A DNA stretch of 64,000 nucleotides. Origin: Schizochytrium sp. CCTCC M209059. Lineage: Eukaryota > Sar > Bigyra > Thraustochytrida > Thraustochytriidae. Made by a program: the position numbers and the translations under genes. The notes beneath the pieces are model-generated. The model searched no databases and was not told the origin of the DNA. It saw nothing but the letters and a program-made list of their open reading frames with translations. The DNA lies in assembly GCA_000818945.1 (NCBI GenBank), contig KN805379.1, forward strand, positions 151,206-215,205. Direction: 5' to 3'. Position 1 is the first letter of the stretch. Each line of letters starts with the position of its first letter. Positions 1-10,378 of the stretch are shown here, piece by piece.

Positions 1-3000
1 GGGGGGGGTAAATACTCCCGCAGCGGGTCCCGCTGCCGTCCATCCTCCCAGCCAGCCAGCATGGCGCCGCAACCCCCCACAGCCAGCCGCGCCGCGCCGT
101 CGCCGCCGCCGTCTGATGAGCGCCGCAGCAGAGCGCTCCTTGACTCCGTGCGCACGTGCCCGTGTACATACATACATACGTACATGCGTACATATGCATA
201 CGCCTGCAGCGCCGTCGCCGGCTGCCGCCGCTGCCGAGCGCCCTGGCCGCGATCGATCGCTCGTCTCGTTCCCCGCTGCTCCCGCCGCCTTCCCCTGCGC
301 GGGAGCAAAGGCGAACTGAAGCAGGTTACAAGGCGCTGCACGCCCTGCCGCACCCCCTTGCCTGGCTGGCGCGGGGACCAGGCCCCGGCGGTTGCTCCAG
401 CCGTGCCGCCCGCACGGTCGGCCTCGGCCGGCCATGGCCGCCCGAGGAGGGAGGGAGGGAGGAGGGAGGATAGAGCGCCAGAACGTCGAAGCCCTACGCC
501 AATGCAACAGTGGCCTCCGGCCCACTCGTAGATGAAACCCTCTGCCACCCACAGATCCCCTCGCCAAGGTTGAGCTCCCTGCGGCCGTAGGGGTCGCCCT
601 CTGACTGCCACCGGCCCTTTCGCGCGGAAGTACGACGCAGACGAGGATGCGTCCGTTTATGCATGGCATGCACGTCTGCAATCAAGCACTGCATGCGCGG
701 AGCACAGCATTCCGGCCGTACAAAGGCCGAGAAGGACCGCGACCAGGCCTCTCCCGCCGCGGGGGCGCCTTTCTCTCGCGGAGCCGCAGCGGGCTGCGGG
801 CCGCGGGCGCCCGGGGATGCAGCCGCGGCGGGGCGAAGTGGATTTTTTTTGCGCTCGTCTTTCGGGCTTTGCCGCGCCCGCACAAACCCGCCCTGGGGAG
901 GGAGGGGTGGCGGAGCCTGCTGCCACTGCTGCCGCCGCCAGTGGCCGCCCCCCTGCCGCCTCTCCTGCCGCCACTGCCACTCGCACTGGCCCCGCGGCAC
1001 TTCTACGAGCTCGCGTCTCGCTTGCCGCAAAGAGCCACCGTGGCACAGCAGTACGCCAGCCGGCCAGCCAGGCACCAAGCTCGCCAAGTCAGAGCAGGCC
1101 CGAGTGAACCCAACCGTCCGTCCGCCTCGACGCAGAACAGGCCGGCCGAGCGGCCGCCGCCAGGCCCGGCCGGCAAGCAGCGGAGAACCTGAGGATTCTG
1201 AAACAAAGAAATAGGAAAACAAGAGCAGGCAAGGGAGCAGAGCGCGGCGAGCACTGCGAAGGCTCGCCGCCGCCAACAAAACTTGCGCGCTGCGCCAGGC
1301 CTCCTCGCACTGCTTCGCTCTGGCCTTCCTCTCGCGGCAGCGGCAGGTCGGTCGCTGCGGTCCTACATACTCCTACCGAGGCGCCTATCATCTCTGCGGG
1401 CCGCCGCGGCGTCTGTGGGACCTGCGGACGGTGACTGCTCCAAGGCTGTGGGTATTCACCCCAGAGGCTGTGGGGTCCGCCGGCCGTGCGGGGACGGCCT
1501 GAGAAGCGGCCCCAGGACAGCCCCTTAGCTTCTCGATCCTCCTGTAGTCGCCTTCGCGCGGCGCGTCGCCGCCCCTACGCTGCTTCCCCTCTGCGTCTGT
1601 GGGAACCGAGAGTCGGCGATTTTTTCTCCGTGTCCGCGCGAGGCTGGAGCGCAAAAATTGCCATACCGATGTGTCAGCTGTAGTAGACGCGCAGCAAAGG
1701 AAACCAGCAGCCAGCTGCAGACTGTTGCGACTGGCAGCTAGCTCCCTCGCGAGCGACCTCGCTAGCTAGCTAGCTGTGCAGATCGCGCAGCAGCCAGACC
1801 CGCCCCCTCTGCCTGCCTGCCTACTGGACTCGCGCAGGCGCGCGTCCCCGCCTGTTGGCTCCCCAGCCGCCCTCCCTCCCTTCCTTCCCTCCCTCCCTCC
1901 CCTCTCTCTGCCGCGCCCCTCTTTCAAGTTCCGCCGGGAAGACAGACGTTTGGCAAGGAGACGAGCTAATCTGCTCTCAGCTCTCTCGCTGCTGCCGGTC
2001 CGCGGGCCCTCCGGCGCGCGAGAGCGACCAGCACGGCGCGGGCGGCCTCGGGCTGCTGCGCGCGCGCGCTCCTCCCCCACGCGGGGGTCTCCGCGGCAGG
2101 TTTCGTGCCCCCGGGCGCCGCGCGCGCTTCCCGGGCGCCCGCCTCGGAGGGGCTCGAAACCCGCCATCGGAGCCGCGCCCATGGGCCCGCCGCGCGGTAT
2201 AACGCCGAGGCTCGCGTCGCCGTTGCCAAATGCAATGCTGCGGCGCTCTCAGCATTCATACAAGAACGGTTGCACATGCACATCCGCGCCGCCGATGCGA
2301 CGCAGATGGAGAGGCTGGCCAATGCAAATGCGTGCCTCGGCGCGGCGGAGGGAGAGTCCACTGCCACAGTGAGCATACCGGGCTGGGCAACGGCGCAAGA
2401 ACGCACGCGGCAACGGCTTGGCACGCAACATGATGGGGGGGGGGATTGTGCACTGCTTGCGAGTAGTGGTACATCCTCGCTTTGTTGGCAAAGCGAGGAG
2501 GGCGGAGGTTGCAAAGGAATTCGCCAGGTCAGCCAGCCAGCCAGCCAGCTAGTCAGCCAGCCAGCCAAAACAGCCAGCCTGGCAGCCAAAACAGCAAGCC
2601 ACGCGAATCACCGGCGCCCGAAGCCCGACGCGAATTTACTCGAGAAGAATTCCTGTTCATTTCAATACGGCCGTTGATGCCAGCCAATTGCCCGGCCAGG
2701 AAATGGAATGAGAGGGAAAGGGGGAGAAAATCTCTTTATTTGGTTCTTGGCAATCTTCCTGGGCGCACGTCGGTCACATCTTGCGCTTGAACGGCATTCT
2801 CGGCAAGTCGGCTTCTTGCAACCACCTGACATCTTGCTGCGTTCTTGCCATCGCTGGCAACCGACCATCCTCTGCAATTTTCAGAATTCCCCTCTCTTGT
2901 CCTTTCGTTGCAAGCAAGCCAATTGATTGCTGAGTGAAGTAATCTCAACATACAATGAAATGCCACACAATGCCATGCAATGAAATGTCATGCAATGCTC

Positions 3001-3586
3001 ATGCAATGCAATGCTCATGCAATGCAATGCTCATGCAATGCAATGCTCATGCAATGCAATGCTCATGCAATGCAATGCTCATGCAATGCAATGCTCATGC
3101 AATGCAATGCTCTGCTCATGCCTCATGCAATGCAATGCTCATGCAATGCAATGCTCATGCAATGCAACGCAATGCAATGCAACGTAATGTCATGCAATGC
3201 CATGCCATACCATGCCATACCATGCCATACCATGGTAAAACCTACAATTGAGCTGCCTTGCAAAGAACAACAAAATGAAACGACCAGATTCCAGCCTGAC
3301 AGTAAATTCTGGCTGCCTTGTAAAGATCTGGACCAGCCATTGCTTGTAGTCTTGCCGACTGCTAGCTTCATTTGCCTTCAAGTTGCCTCAAAAATTTGCC
3401 AGACGCGACCACACCGTCTGTCAGCATGCCATCCCTCTACTGGGCTGGCTGTTTAGCTATCTGTCCTTCTTTTTATCAGAACCTGTTCTTCTTGTTCCCA
3501 TGGTTCATCGAAAGGAAACGAGCGGTCTCCTCTGGAAATTGACGCGTAAAGATCGCACGTTAATATTATTATCGAGCGAGCATCTT
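1..3586. other. Gene-free, repeat-rich region
   Basis: No convincing protein-coding gene is seen here. Open frames exist on both strands but are low-complexity (Arg/Ala/Pro-rich), mutually overlapping and match no family I recognise. The stretch holds simple repeats: (TAGC)n near 1736-1775, pyrimidine-rich (CCCT)n near 1865-1910, (AGCC)n near 2527-2600, a G run near 2433 and the minisatellite annotated separately. The GC content is very high up to about 2.3 kb and falls sharply after about 2.7 kb. The right end is the downstream flank of the minus-strand EF-hand gene. Confidence 0.6.
3001..3156. repeat. 16-bp tandem minisatellite
   Basis: Seven consecutive perfect copies of ATGCAATGCAATGCTC run from 3001 to 3112. 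A 12-bp interruption follows, then two more perfect copies at 3125-3156. Partial and diverged units extend the array on both sides, from about 2955 to 3232, and it ends in three copies of CATGCCATAC (3201-3230). The unit length is not a multiple of 3, so the open frames through it are a by-product and not evidence of coding. Confidence 0.95.
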
Positions 3587-5521
3587 TTACAAAGCAAAGA
3601 CCCGCGCATTCATACGGCGCCCTTGCCGTGGTCGAAAAGGTTTATCGCCAGATCCCGGATCGAGCCCCTGCTGCAAACGCTCCACGCGTCTCTGCATCTT
3701 GGCCCGCCATGCTGGGTCCGCGCGCTTCAAATTTTGAAGAACGTACTGCCCTGGCGCCGCAACACGACGACTCGACGCAGGTGCGTTCGCATACCCTTGT
3801 CGGATAAGGTCCGATCGCCGACGTCGCTGCAATTCCTCGGTTCGCGCTTCCCGCTCTGCCTCTTCGTCATCAGTATCGTAGTCTTGGTCATCCTTCGCAA
3901 GCGCACTTGTTCCATTCGCGACACCCTTAATGCGCTTGCTTGTATCCTCGTTATCTTCGCCCTCCTCACTGTCCTCCTCGTCCTCGTCCTCCTCGAGACC
4001 TATGAAACGACGCATCTCCGCCTGGTCCCTTCGTACGCGCTCCTTGCTCTCCAAAAGCTTCTCCTTGCTCAAAATGCCATGCGCAAGGTGCGCGTTTCCT
4101 CCCGCATGTCGAAATTCGCGTTTCCTGCGCTTATGAGCCTCGTGCTGCTGTTCTGCCCACGTCAGCTTGCCATCTGTCGTCGAGTAGCGTACCCGCGAGT
4201 CTCGAAGCTCCTCTTCGCTGAGGGAGAGTGGGTTTTTGCGCACAAAGTATAAATCCTCCTTGCCCTTCTTGTGACCAACGAGCCGTCGTAGTCGACCCTC
4301 GCGATCGTATGTACGCCGCTGCAGCTCCGACATTGCCCGCGTCCATGCTTCATCAAACTCCTTTCGTAGCGTGTGTGCTAAATCACGCTTACTGAATCGC
4401 ATCAACATTGAGAGCGGGTCCGAGCGTTCCTCAATCTTGCTCAGTGTCTTGTACCACTCCTTGTAGCGTTTATTGCGCGCTACACGAAGATACGAAACAG
4501 CTTTGAGACGCTCTTGCAAGGCATTCTCATCCTCCAAGGCGTCTTCTGCCCGGGCGAGTGCCTTGAGATCAGTAGTCTCCTCATCGATTGCTTCAGTCTC
4601 CCGCTCATCCTCTGCCTCCCACATTTTCTCCTGCTGCTTGCGCTGCATTTCGCCCGCACGAAAGTCTGCCGCCTTCTCCAATGACAAGCGAACTGCTTCT
4701 TCGGCGCCCGGGGGACCCAGTGTCTGCCGAATGATCCCCTCCAGTTGCTTCATTGTCCGCTCGCGCGCTTTCGTCCCAATGTGCTCCCAGTAGTCTATGC
4801 CCAGCACTTTATTCCGCAATAAAAGCCACTGGCATTTGAGCGGAAAATAGCTCTCTGGATGCTCATCAGCCCACGCCACGAAGTCCTTTTCCTTGACGAG
4901 AATGTCGCCTTTGTACAGTCCGGGTGTCGCAACACCACGCAATGAGTCAATGAGCAAGCCCGCACCGGTACGTACCTTGCGCTGGGCATAGACGTCCATG
5001 ACGAGGTCTTCACATTCTTTCAGGTCAAGCTGGCCAGAGTTGTCCTGGTCATACACGCAAAACATCAATGCCGGAAGACGCGCAATGGGCCACGTGCACA
5101 GATTCCAAATCGCGCATGCAAACTCCAAAAAGTCAATCTCCCCTGATGCATCCATGTCAAAGACACCAAACATGCGACGATTGAACGGGGAATTCTCCAG
5201 GTCGAAAAATACCAGAAACTCGTACACATCAATCATCCCACTGTTGTCTAAATCTGCGATGCAAAACAGCGAGTACAACTGGTTGATTACCTGCACGTCA
5301 AACCCCAGTCCCGCCGACAAAATGTTCATGGTCTTCCACTCTTGGCCCCGGACATTGTCGTCTGGCTCAAATGTTCGCGCTTTATGAGCCAGAATCGGGA
5401 TCGGCTTGGCAATGCGAGCTCGATACTCCCATAACTCATCCTCTGTCATATGATTTGCCGCTGGCCCGTATAGCACGCGATGCCCGAACCTGGCCAAAGG
5501 GCCGCCGATTTGGTTGCCCAT
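3587..5521 (-). CDS. EF-hand calcium-binding protein with N-myristoylation signal
   Basis: Encodes 644 aa from an ATG at 5521. The N-terminus MGNQIG fits an N-myristoylation site (Gly2, small residue at position 6), suggesting membrane attachment. Three EF-hand loops are readable between about residues 90 and 175: DLDNSGMIDVYE, DMDASGEIDFLE and DQDNSGQLDLKE. These carry the expected Asp/Asn/Ser/Gly/Glu positions, and the spacing resembles recoverin/calcineurin-B-like proteins. The C-terminal two thirds is highly charged and probably coiled-coil, with acidic stretches (a run around EEDEDEEDSEEGEDNED) and basic Arg/Lys-rich ends. It probably acts as a calcium sensor attached to a scaffold; the partner is unknown. 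It is divergently arranged with the downstream transporter gene. The long tail has no family I can name. Confidence 0.85.
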   Translation of the reverse strand: MGNQIGGPLARFGHRVLYGPAANHMTEDELWEYRARIAKPIPILAHKARTFEPDDNVRGQEWKTMNILSAGLGFDVQVINQLYSLFCIADLDNSGMIDVYEFLVFFDLENSPFNRRMFGVFDMDASGEIDFLEFACAIWNLCTWPIARLPALMFCVYDQDNSGQLDLKECEDLVMDVYAQRKVRTGAGLLIDSLRGVATPGLYKGDILVKEKDFVAWADEHPESYFPLKCQWLLLRNKVLGIDYWEHIGTKARERTMKQLEGIIRQTLGPPGAEEAVRLSLEKAADFRAGEMQRKQQEKMWEAEDERETEAIDEETTDLKALARAEDALEDENALQERLKAVSYLRVARNKRYKEWYKTLSKIEERSDPLSMLMRFSKRDLAHTLRKEFDEAWTRAMSELQRRTYDREGRLRRLVGHKKGKEDLYFVRKNPLSLSEEELRDSRVRYSTTDGKLTWAEQQHEAHKRRKREFRHAGGNAHLAHGILSKEKLLESKERVRRDQAEMRRFIGLEEDEDEEDSEEGEDNEDTSKRIKGVANGTSALAKDDQDYDTDDEEAEREARTEELQRRRRSDLIRQGYANAPASSRRVAAPGQYVLQNLKRADPAWRAKMQRRVERLQQGLDPGSGDKPFRPRQGRRMNARVFAL

Positions 5522-6323
5522 GGCTCTATCTTGCGCGCGCCGCTGCCGATGGGACCAGCAGCACTCGACAGCGTGTCCTCAGATTGCGGTCGCCGCATCT
5601 CCTCGCTTGCGATTCGCTTTAGAATGTGCCAGGCGAAACCAGGACGAAGAATAGAATCAAAGAAAAGAAGAAAGCGTATTTTCCAACTGCGAGGCTTTCG
5701 CTCTTCAAGTCCAAAATGAGAATAACTTGCTGCCAGGTTCTTTTATTCATTACATTCTATTCTATTTCATTCCATTCTATTCTATAGCCTCCCCTTGCAT
5801 ATATTCCATTCATTCATCGATTCATTCCGAAGTGATCTCTTCCATGAAACCAGCCATGCCATGCCGTGCTAGGAGGCCGCCGTCTCTGAACGGATCTATC
5901 CACACCGCGGCGAGGACGCACGACATGGAGCTCAGGCTCAGAGTGGGCTTTTTTTTTTTTTTTTTTTTTTCATGTTCAAAAGGGATTCCCCGCGACACCC
6001 AGCGGGGGGCATCCTGGCTTCTTTTTTTTTCTTTTCATGTTCAAAAGGGATTCCACGCGACACCCAGCGTGTGGCATCCTGGCTTCTGCGACAGACACGC
6101 ATACCTGCAGCGCAAATCTGCGCGCCAAGGACGAGCCTTTGTCACCATTGCCCCTGCTCTCACCGAAAACGAAGAGGTCTCCGTATAGCACGAGCGAGGG
6201 CAAGGGTGGCGAGTGGTTTGTTTCGCCGCATCGACCGTCCCGTCTCGCGCATAGCCAAAAAAATACCCGAGGCTGAGCAACGTGAGACGAGACGAGACGA
6301 GTCGAGTCGAGACGCCAAAGAGC
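5522..6323. promoter_or_regulatory. Divergent intergenic region between EF-hand and SLC37-like genes
   Basis: About 800 bp separates two genes that point away from each other, so both promoters must lie here. It contains AT-rich ATTCTATT-type repeats (5750-5790), the A-tailed 51-bp duplication (5950-6086) and, next to the transporter start, a GAGAC pentamer tract (6283-6312). No other gene is supported. Confidence 0.55.
5950..6086 (-). repeat. Tandem duplication of a 51-bp unit, each followed on the minus strand by an A tract
   Basis: Copy 1 lies at 5971-6021 and copy 2 at 6036-6086, with three mismatches in 51 bp. On the plus strand copy 1 is preceded by about 21 T and copy 2 by T9-C-T4. 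Read on the minus strand, each unit therefore ends in CTTTTGAACATG followed by poly(A). This is the layout of short poly(A)-tailed retroposed sequences arranged head to tail. A simple local duplication that included the T tract is the alternative. Confidence 0.85.
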
Positions 6324-7795
6324 ATGAGCGGCCGCAGTCACGCGGCGCAAGCCGTGAGTTTTGCGCTCATCTATGTATCGTACATGGTCTTCTATTTCAA
6401 TCGCAAGAACTACGCCTTTTGGCTTAATGAGCTCGTCAGGACTGTCGGCCGGCCCAAAGACGAGGTCAGCCTCTTTGGCTCGGCAATGGAGCTCTCCTAT
6501 GGCGCCGGCAAACTCATCGCTGGACCCTTCGTCGACTCGGCGCCACCGGCCCTAGTTTTGGCTGCCACGCTTGCCATCACAGGTCTTTGCAACGTAGCCA
6601 TGTTCCAAAGTGGATCCAACATTGTTGATCTCGCGCTCTGGAGTACGAACGGCGTCGTGCAAAGCGCTGCGTGGCCTGCTCTTGCGGCCATCTTCATGAA
6701 CTGGTTCGAAGGCTCGCCCAATAGGGGCATCTGGTACAGCATTCTCTCCACGAACCAAAACCTAGGTAGCGCACTCTGTCCCATCATTCTCACGCCCATC
6801 GTTCAAGTCTACGGCTGGCGCGCTGCTACCTGGGCCCCAGGGTTCATTGGGCTTTCCTTTGCCGCCGTGCTTGGCGTTTTCCTCCGCAATGGTCCTAGCG
6901 ATGACACTGGCGAGAAAGACGAGACCAACGCAAGTGCTTCGGCATCGTCACATGACAATAAAACAAGCTCCAAGCCAACGTCTTCGCCCGCGAACTCAAA
7001 GTCAGTCTCATGGACACAGACGCTTGTGGAAATGTGCACCTCTGTCAATCTCCTGAGTCTCGGGATTGGCTATGCCTGCTTGCAGGCACTCCGCGTTGGT
7101 GTTCAAGACTGGACATTGATTATTCTGCAGGAAAATCGCGGCGTCCCGCTCGAGACTGCGCGCGACTGTATGGTTGCCTTGGAATTTGGCGGCTTCGTGG
7201 GCGGGATTAGCGCTGGTGCATTCAGTGATCGTCTCTTTCGAGGTCGACGTGGGCCCGTCATCGTTCTCTTTACCGCGCTGCTTGCGCCGCTCATGATTGC
7301 CATCGCTTCGTTTCCCTTTCCCAAGGACATTGAGAAATTGGGTCTGGCCGGTCTCTACTTTTTGTTTGGGTTCTTGTCGTTTGGTCCTCATATGCTTGTT
7401 GGCCTCACCGGTACGTTTTTTCGCATGTCTTTGCTCCTTTTTCTTTTTCACTCTATCGCGACTCACTTGGCCCCCTCTTTGTTCCACGCAGCTCGAGAAG
7501 TTTTCCCCCAGGCGCCATCAACCGCAGGCAGGTACGTCACATTTCTTCAACCCGTGCATGACTGGAACGATGTCTAACCTCACCTTGAATCTTTATGCGT
7601 AGCTTTACGAAATCCCTGGCCCAGATTGGCGGCACAGCTGCCGGCTATCCGCTCAGCATCATGGTCAACTGGTACGGCTGGTCCTACGTCAACACCATCT
7701 GGACTCTCTGTGCCGTCTTAGGGGCTCTCGCCTTTTCGCCCTTGCTCCGCGTGCCGGCCGCAAACGCCGAGACTGTCACCAAAAAGCTCCAGTGA
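6324..7795 (+). CDS. SLC37/GlpT-like sugar-phosphate:phosphate exchanger (MFS), three exons
   Basis: Organophosphate:phosphate antiporter family of the major facilitator superfamily. Exons are 6324-7410, 7492-7531 and 7603-7795, with GT-AG introns of 81 and 71 bp; the joined reading frame is 439 aa. The ATG at 6324 begins MSGRSHAAQAVSFALIYVSY. Family signs are FYFNRKNYAFW in TM1, the charged loop after TM2, the ALSPIILTP-like region around TM5-6 and, across the splice sites, the GlpT/SLC37 motif ending APSTAGSFTKS. About twelve membrane segments are expected; a hydrophilic Ser/Asn/Lys-rich central loop at about residues 190-225 separates the two halves. Likely substrates are glycerol-3-phosphate or glucose-6-phosphate across the ER or another endomembrane; substrate and membrane are inferred from the family. 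The second exon is a 40-nt microexon. Confidence 0.9.
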
Positions 7796-8365
7796 AACCA
7801 GTACACTATTTTCGATCATTTCCTCTTGCATCTGCTCCGCTGCTCTCCTTCAACTCTTCTTCCCCAACGCCGGCGCTCGAGAGCTCGCAGTCGAGGCTAA
7901 CCTAAAACCATCTCGCTAATCCCGCTCACAAACTCGCTATCCCTACACTCCTGCCTGCCTTCGTCCGCCCCGTCCTTCTTCGCTTCCTGCTCTCCGCCAC
8001 CCATTCTCCAACCTGCACCTGCTCCGTGGCCTCGCGAGCCCAGACCCGCTGCCGCAAGCCGTCGACGAGCGAGGTCTCGCCCCGCTCGTCGTCGTCGACG
8101 GCCTCCACCTCAAAGGAAGAAAGGAGCAAGAAAGACTACGATGGACAGAGGGCGCTCTCGGCGGGCCAATTGGGGGCCCCGATTTAGGGCGCCGCACGAG
8201 TACCGTCCCGCACGTGCACGCGCGCGCGCTGGACGCCTTGGAGAGCGCGGCGGTCGGCGACGGCAAACGGGGAAGTGAAGTACCGGGGCGAGGTCGGCGT
8301 GCGTGCGTGCGTGCGTGCGTGCGAGCGTGCGAGCGGGCGGGAGCGGGCTGCGCGGCGCGGGGAGG
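7796..8365. promoter_or_regulatory. Intergenic region upstream of the DUF445 gene, with (GCGT)n
   Basis: This is the terminator side of the SLC37-like gene followed by the promoter side of the next gene on the same strand. The first half is C/T-rich. A GCGT/GCGA tetranucleotide tract occupies 8297-8334, ending about 30 bp before the start codon. I see no gene in it. Confidence 0.5.
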
Positions 8366-10015
8366 ATGACGGCGAGGGCTGCGCGGGGCGCGCTGCGGCA
8401 GGCGGCCGCCTCGGCCCTCTCGGTGGCGGCCGCACAGCTCGTATGGGCCGCGGGCGCACGCGCGCTCACGACGCCAGGGCTCCGGGGCGATGGCGGAGAC
8501 CTCGTGCTGCTCGAGGATGAGGTCGACGGGAGGATGCTGGCGGACAACTCGCTCCCCTGGTGGTTTTTCCTGCTCATGCCCATTATCTCCGGCATCGTAG
8601 GCTACGGGACCAACGTGGTGGTAAGTTGTGCTTTGCGTTTTCCAAGAGAGGGCCGGCCCTTTTGACCTCAACACGACAAGGACGACGACAGAAACGACGA
8701 CGACTGCTGCTGCTCGTTTCTCGCACCTTGCACTCGATCATCAGGCGCAGAGAGAACTAACACTTTACTCGTTGTCGTCTCTGATTTCTTCTTTCTCTAA
8801 CTTCAGGCGCTCAAGCTCACCTTTGGCCCGCTGCAGTTCTGGGGCATCGAGCTCTTTCGCATCAAAAATGAACCTCTCGGATGCATCGGCTGGCAGGGTA
8901 TCGTGCCTACCAAGGCCGAGAAAATGGCCAGCGACTCGGTCGATCTCATGACCGAAAAACTGTTCAACATTCGTGAAATCTTTGGACGCATCGAAAAGGA
9001 AAAGGCTGCCATGCACCTCGAGGAGGGCTTCGAAGTGACACTCACGAGAGTCATCGACAAGCTTGCCGACGAGTACATTATCGAAAAGACGACCGCATGG
9101 AAGCGAACGGAAGCCGCCGTCAAAGAGCAGATTAAGTCCTGGTCCTTGGCAGAACTCCCCTCTTTCACCGCGGGATTCATGAGCGACCTCGTCGAGAACC
9201 TTGATGAAGTGTACGACCTCAAGCATATGTGCGTTCGTGAAATGGTCTTGCACCCGGATCTTCTCGTCGATGTCTTCAAGTCCGTCGGTGCCAAGGAGCT
9301 TCGCTTCATCGAGAACTCGGGCTTCTACCTGGGCTTTCTCTTTGGATGCGTGCAGACGATCCTCTTTCGCTGGGCCATCCCATCGCCAATCTCCGACTAC
9401 CTGCTGCCTGCCCTCGGTGCCTTTGTTGGCTACTTTACCAATCTCATTGCGCTCAAGGCCATCTTCCAGCCCATCGAACCGCGCAAGATTTGCTGCGGGC
9501 GCGTCACACTTCATGGTCTCTTCTTGAAACGTCAGCAGGTTGCCAGCGCGAAGTTCGCCTCCAAAATGGTCGCCACGGTGCTGCATTCGAAGAACATTTG
9601 GTGGTACATGATGAACGGGCCGAAATCGGACAAGTTCGAGGCACTTCTGCGTAGCCATGCCGACAGTTTCACGGATAGACTCATTGGCTTCTCGCGACCT
9701 CTCGTCGAACGCTACATGGGTCCGGAAAACTTTGCGAAAATGCGCGGAGACATTCAAGATATGACCGTCAATGAGATCGAGAACATCATTCAGTTCATGC
9801 ACGACTACACTGACCAGGCTTTGGATCTGGAGACGGAAATCAGGGTTAAGATGCAAGCGCTCCCCTCGGCAGAATTCGAGCGCGTCCTCCATCCCGTTTT
9901 CGAGGAGGACGAGTTCAAGCTCATTCTCGTCGGCACCTTTCTCGGCGCTCTGGTTGGCTTGGCCCAGATGATGGTCAGTTTTGCCATCGTCGGGGAGTAT
10001 TTCCCCAGTGTTTAA
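8366..10015 (+). CDS. DUF445 family membrane protein, two exons
   Basis: Exons 8366-8620 and 8807-10015, with a 186-bp GT-AG intron, give 487 aa. The ATG at 8366 opens a signal-peptide-like N-terminus (Arg-rich start, Ala/Leu core, likely cut after GARA near residue 33). The protein carries the DUF445 hallmark twice: GYGTNVVALKLTF at about residues 79-91, followed by a WQGIVPTKAEKMA segment, and GYFTNLIALKAIFQP at about 292-306, followed by GLFLKRQQVASAKFA. Between and after them are long helical stretches, and a C-terminal hydrophobic segment ends in EYFPSV. The intron falls inside the first hallmark motif, between Val-Val and Ala. DUF445 proteins are best known from bacteria (YheB/YjiN type) and have no firmly assigned function, so none is claimed here. 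Confidence 0.88.
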
Positions 10016-10378
10016 CTGTGTTCACGAAGCCAGCCAGCCAGCCAGCTGGCCGGCCGGCCGTCAAGCCAAGTATCTCCTTGTGTTCGTGTTGTTGTCGAGT
10101 CACCCCAGTCCAGCCAAAACCATGCCATTCGGTCGCGCGTCCTCTTGACTATAGCGAGCGTGGCAACGGGAAAGAGTGAAATGGGGAGGCTTTCAGCCTG
10201 CCAATTTCAGGCCAAGGCCAAGCAAATAGATAATTTTGTGAATGAAACATAATAAAAAAGAAAAAGTTCCGAATCGTATTTTGTCCGCCTCTACGCCTCA
10301 ACTTGGCGTATGGCAGCATTAAACGCGAGTCGAAGTATCCAGCACCGAATCGCATCTTGTTTGGCTCTACGTCTCTGT
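10016..10378. other. Convergent 3' intergenic region
   Basis: This lies between the ends of two convergent genes. It contains an (AGCC)n/(GGCC)n tract at 10029-10060 and AATAAAAAAG at about 10251, which could act as a polyadenylation signal for the plus-strand gene. No coding potential is seen. Confidence 0.5.

Noticed and set aside
494..1279. 261-codon minus-strand open frame with a hydrophobic start
   Set aside because: Starts with TTG, no ATG in the right place, low-complexity Arg/Ala/Gln/Pro sequence in very GC-rich DNA.
2955..3251. Open frames reading through the 16-bp repeat (MQCSCNA-type repeats)
   Set aside because: The repeat has no stop in several frames and the unit is not a multiple of three, so the frames are a by-product.
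3383..4252. Open frame of about 289 codons on the plus strand
   Set aside because: It lies mostly antisense to the EF-hand gene, has Leu/Arg/Ser composition typical of an opposite-strand shadow, and shows no domain.
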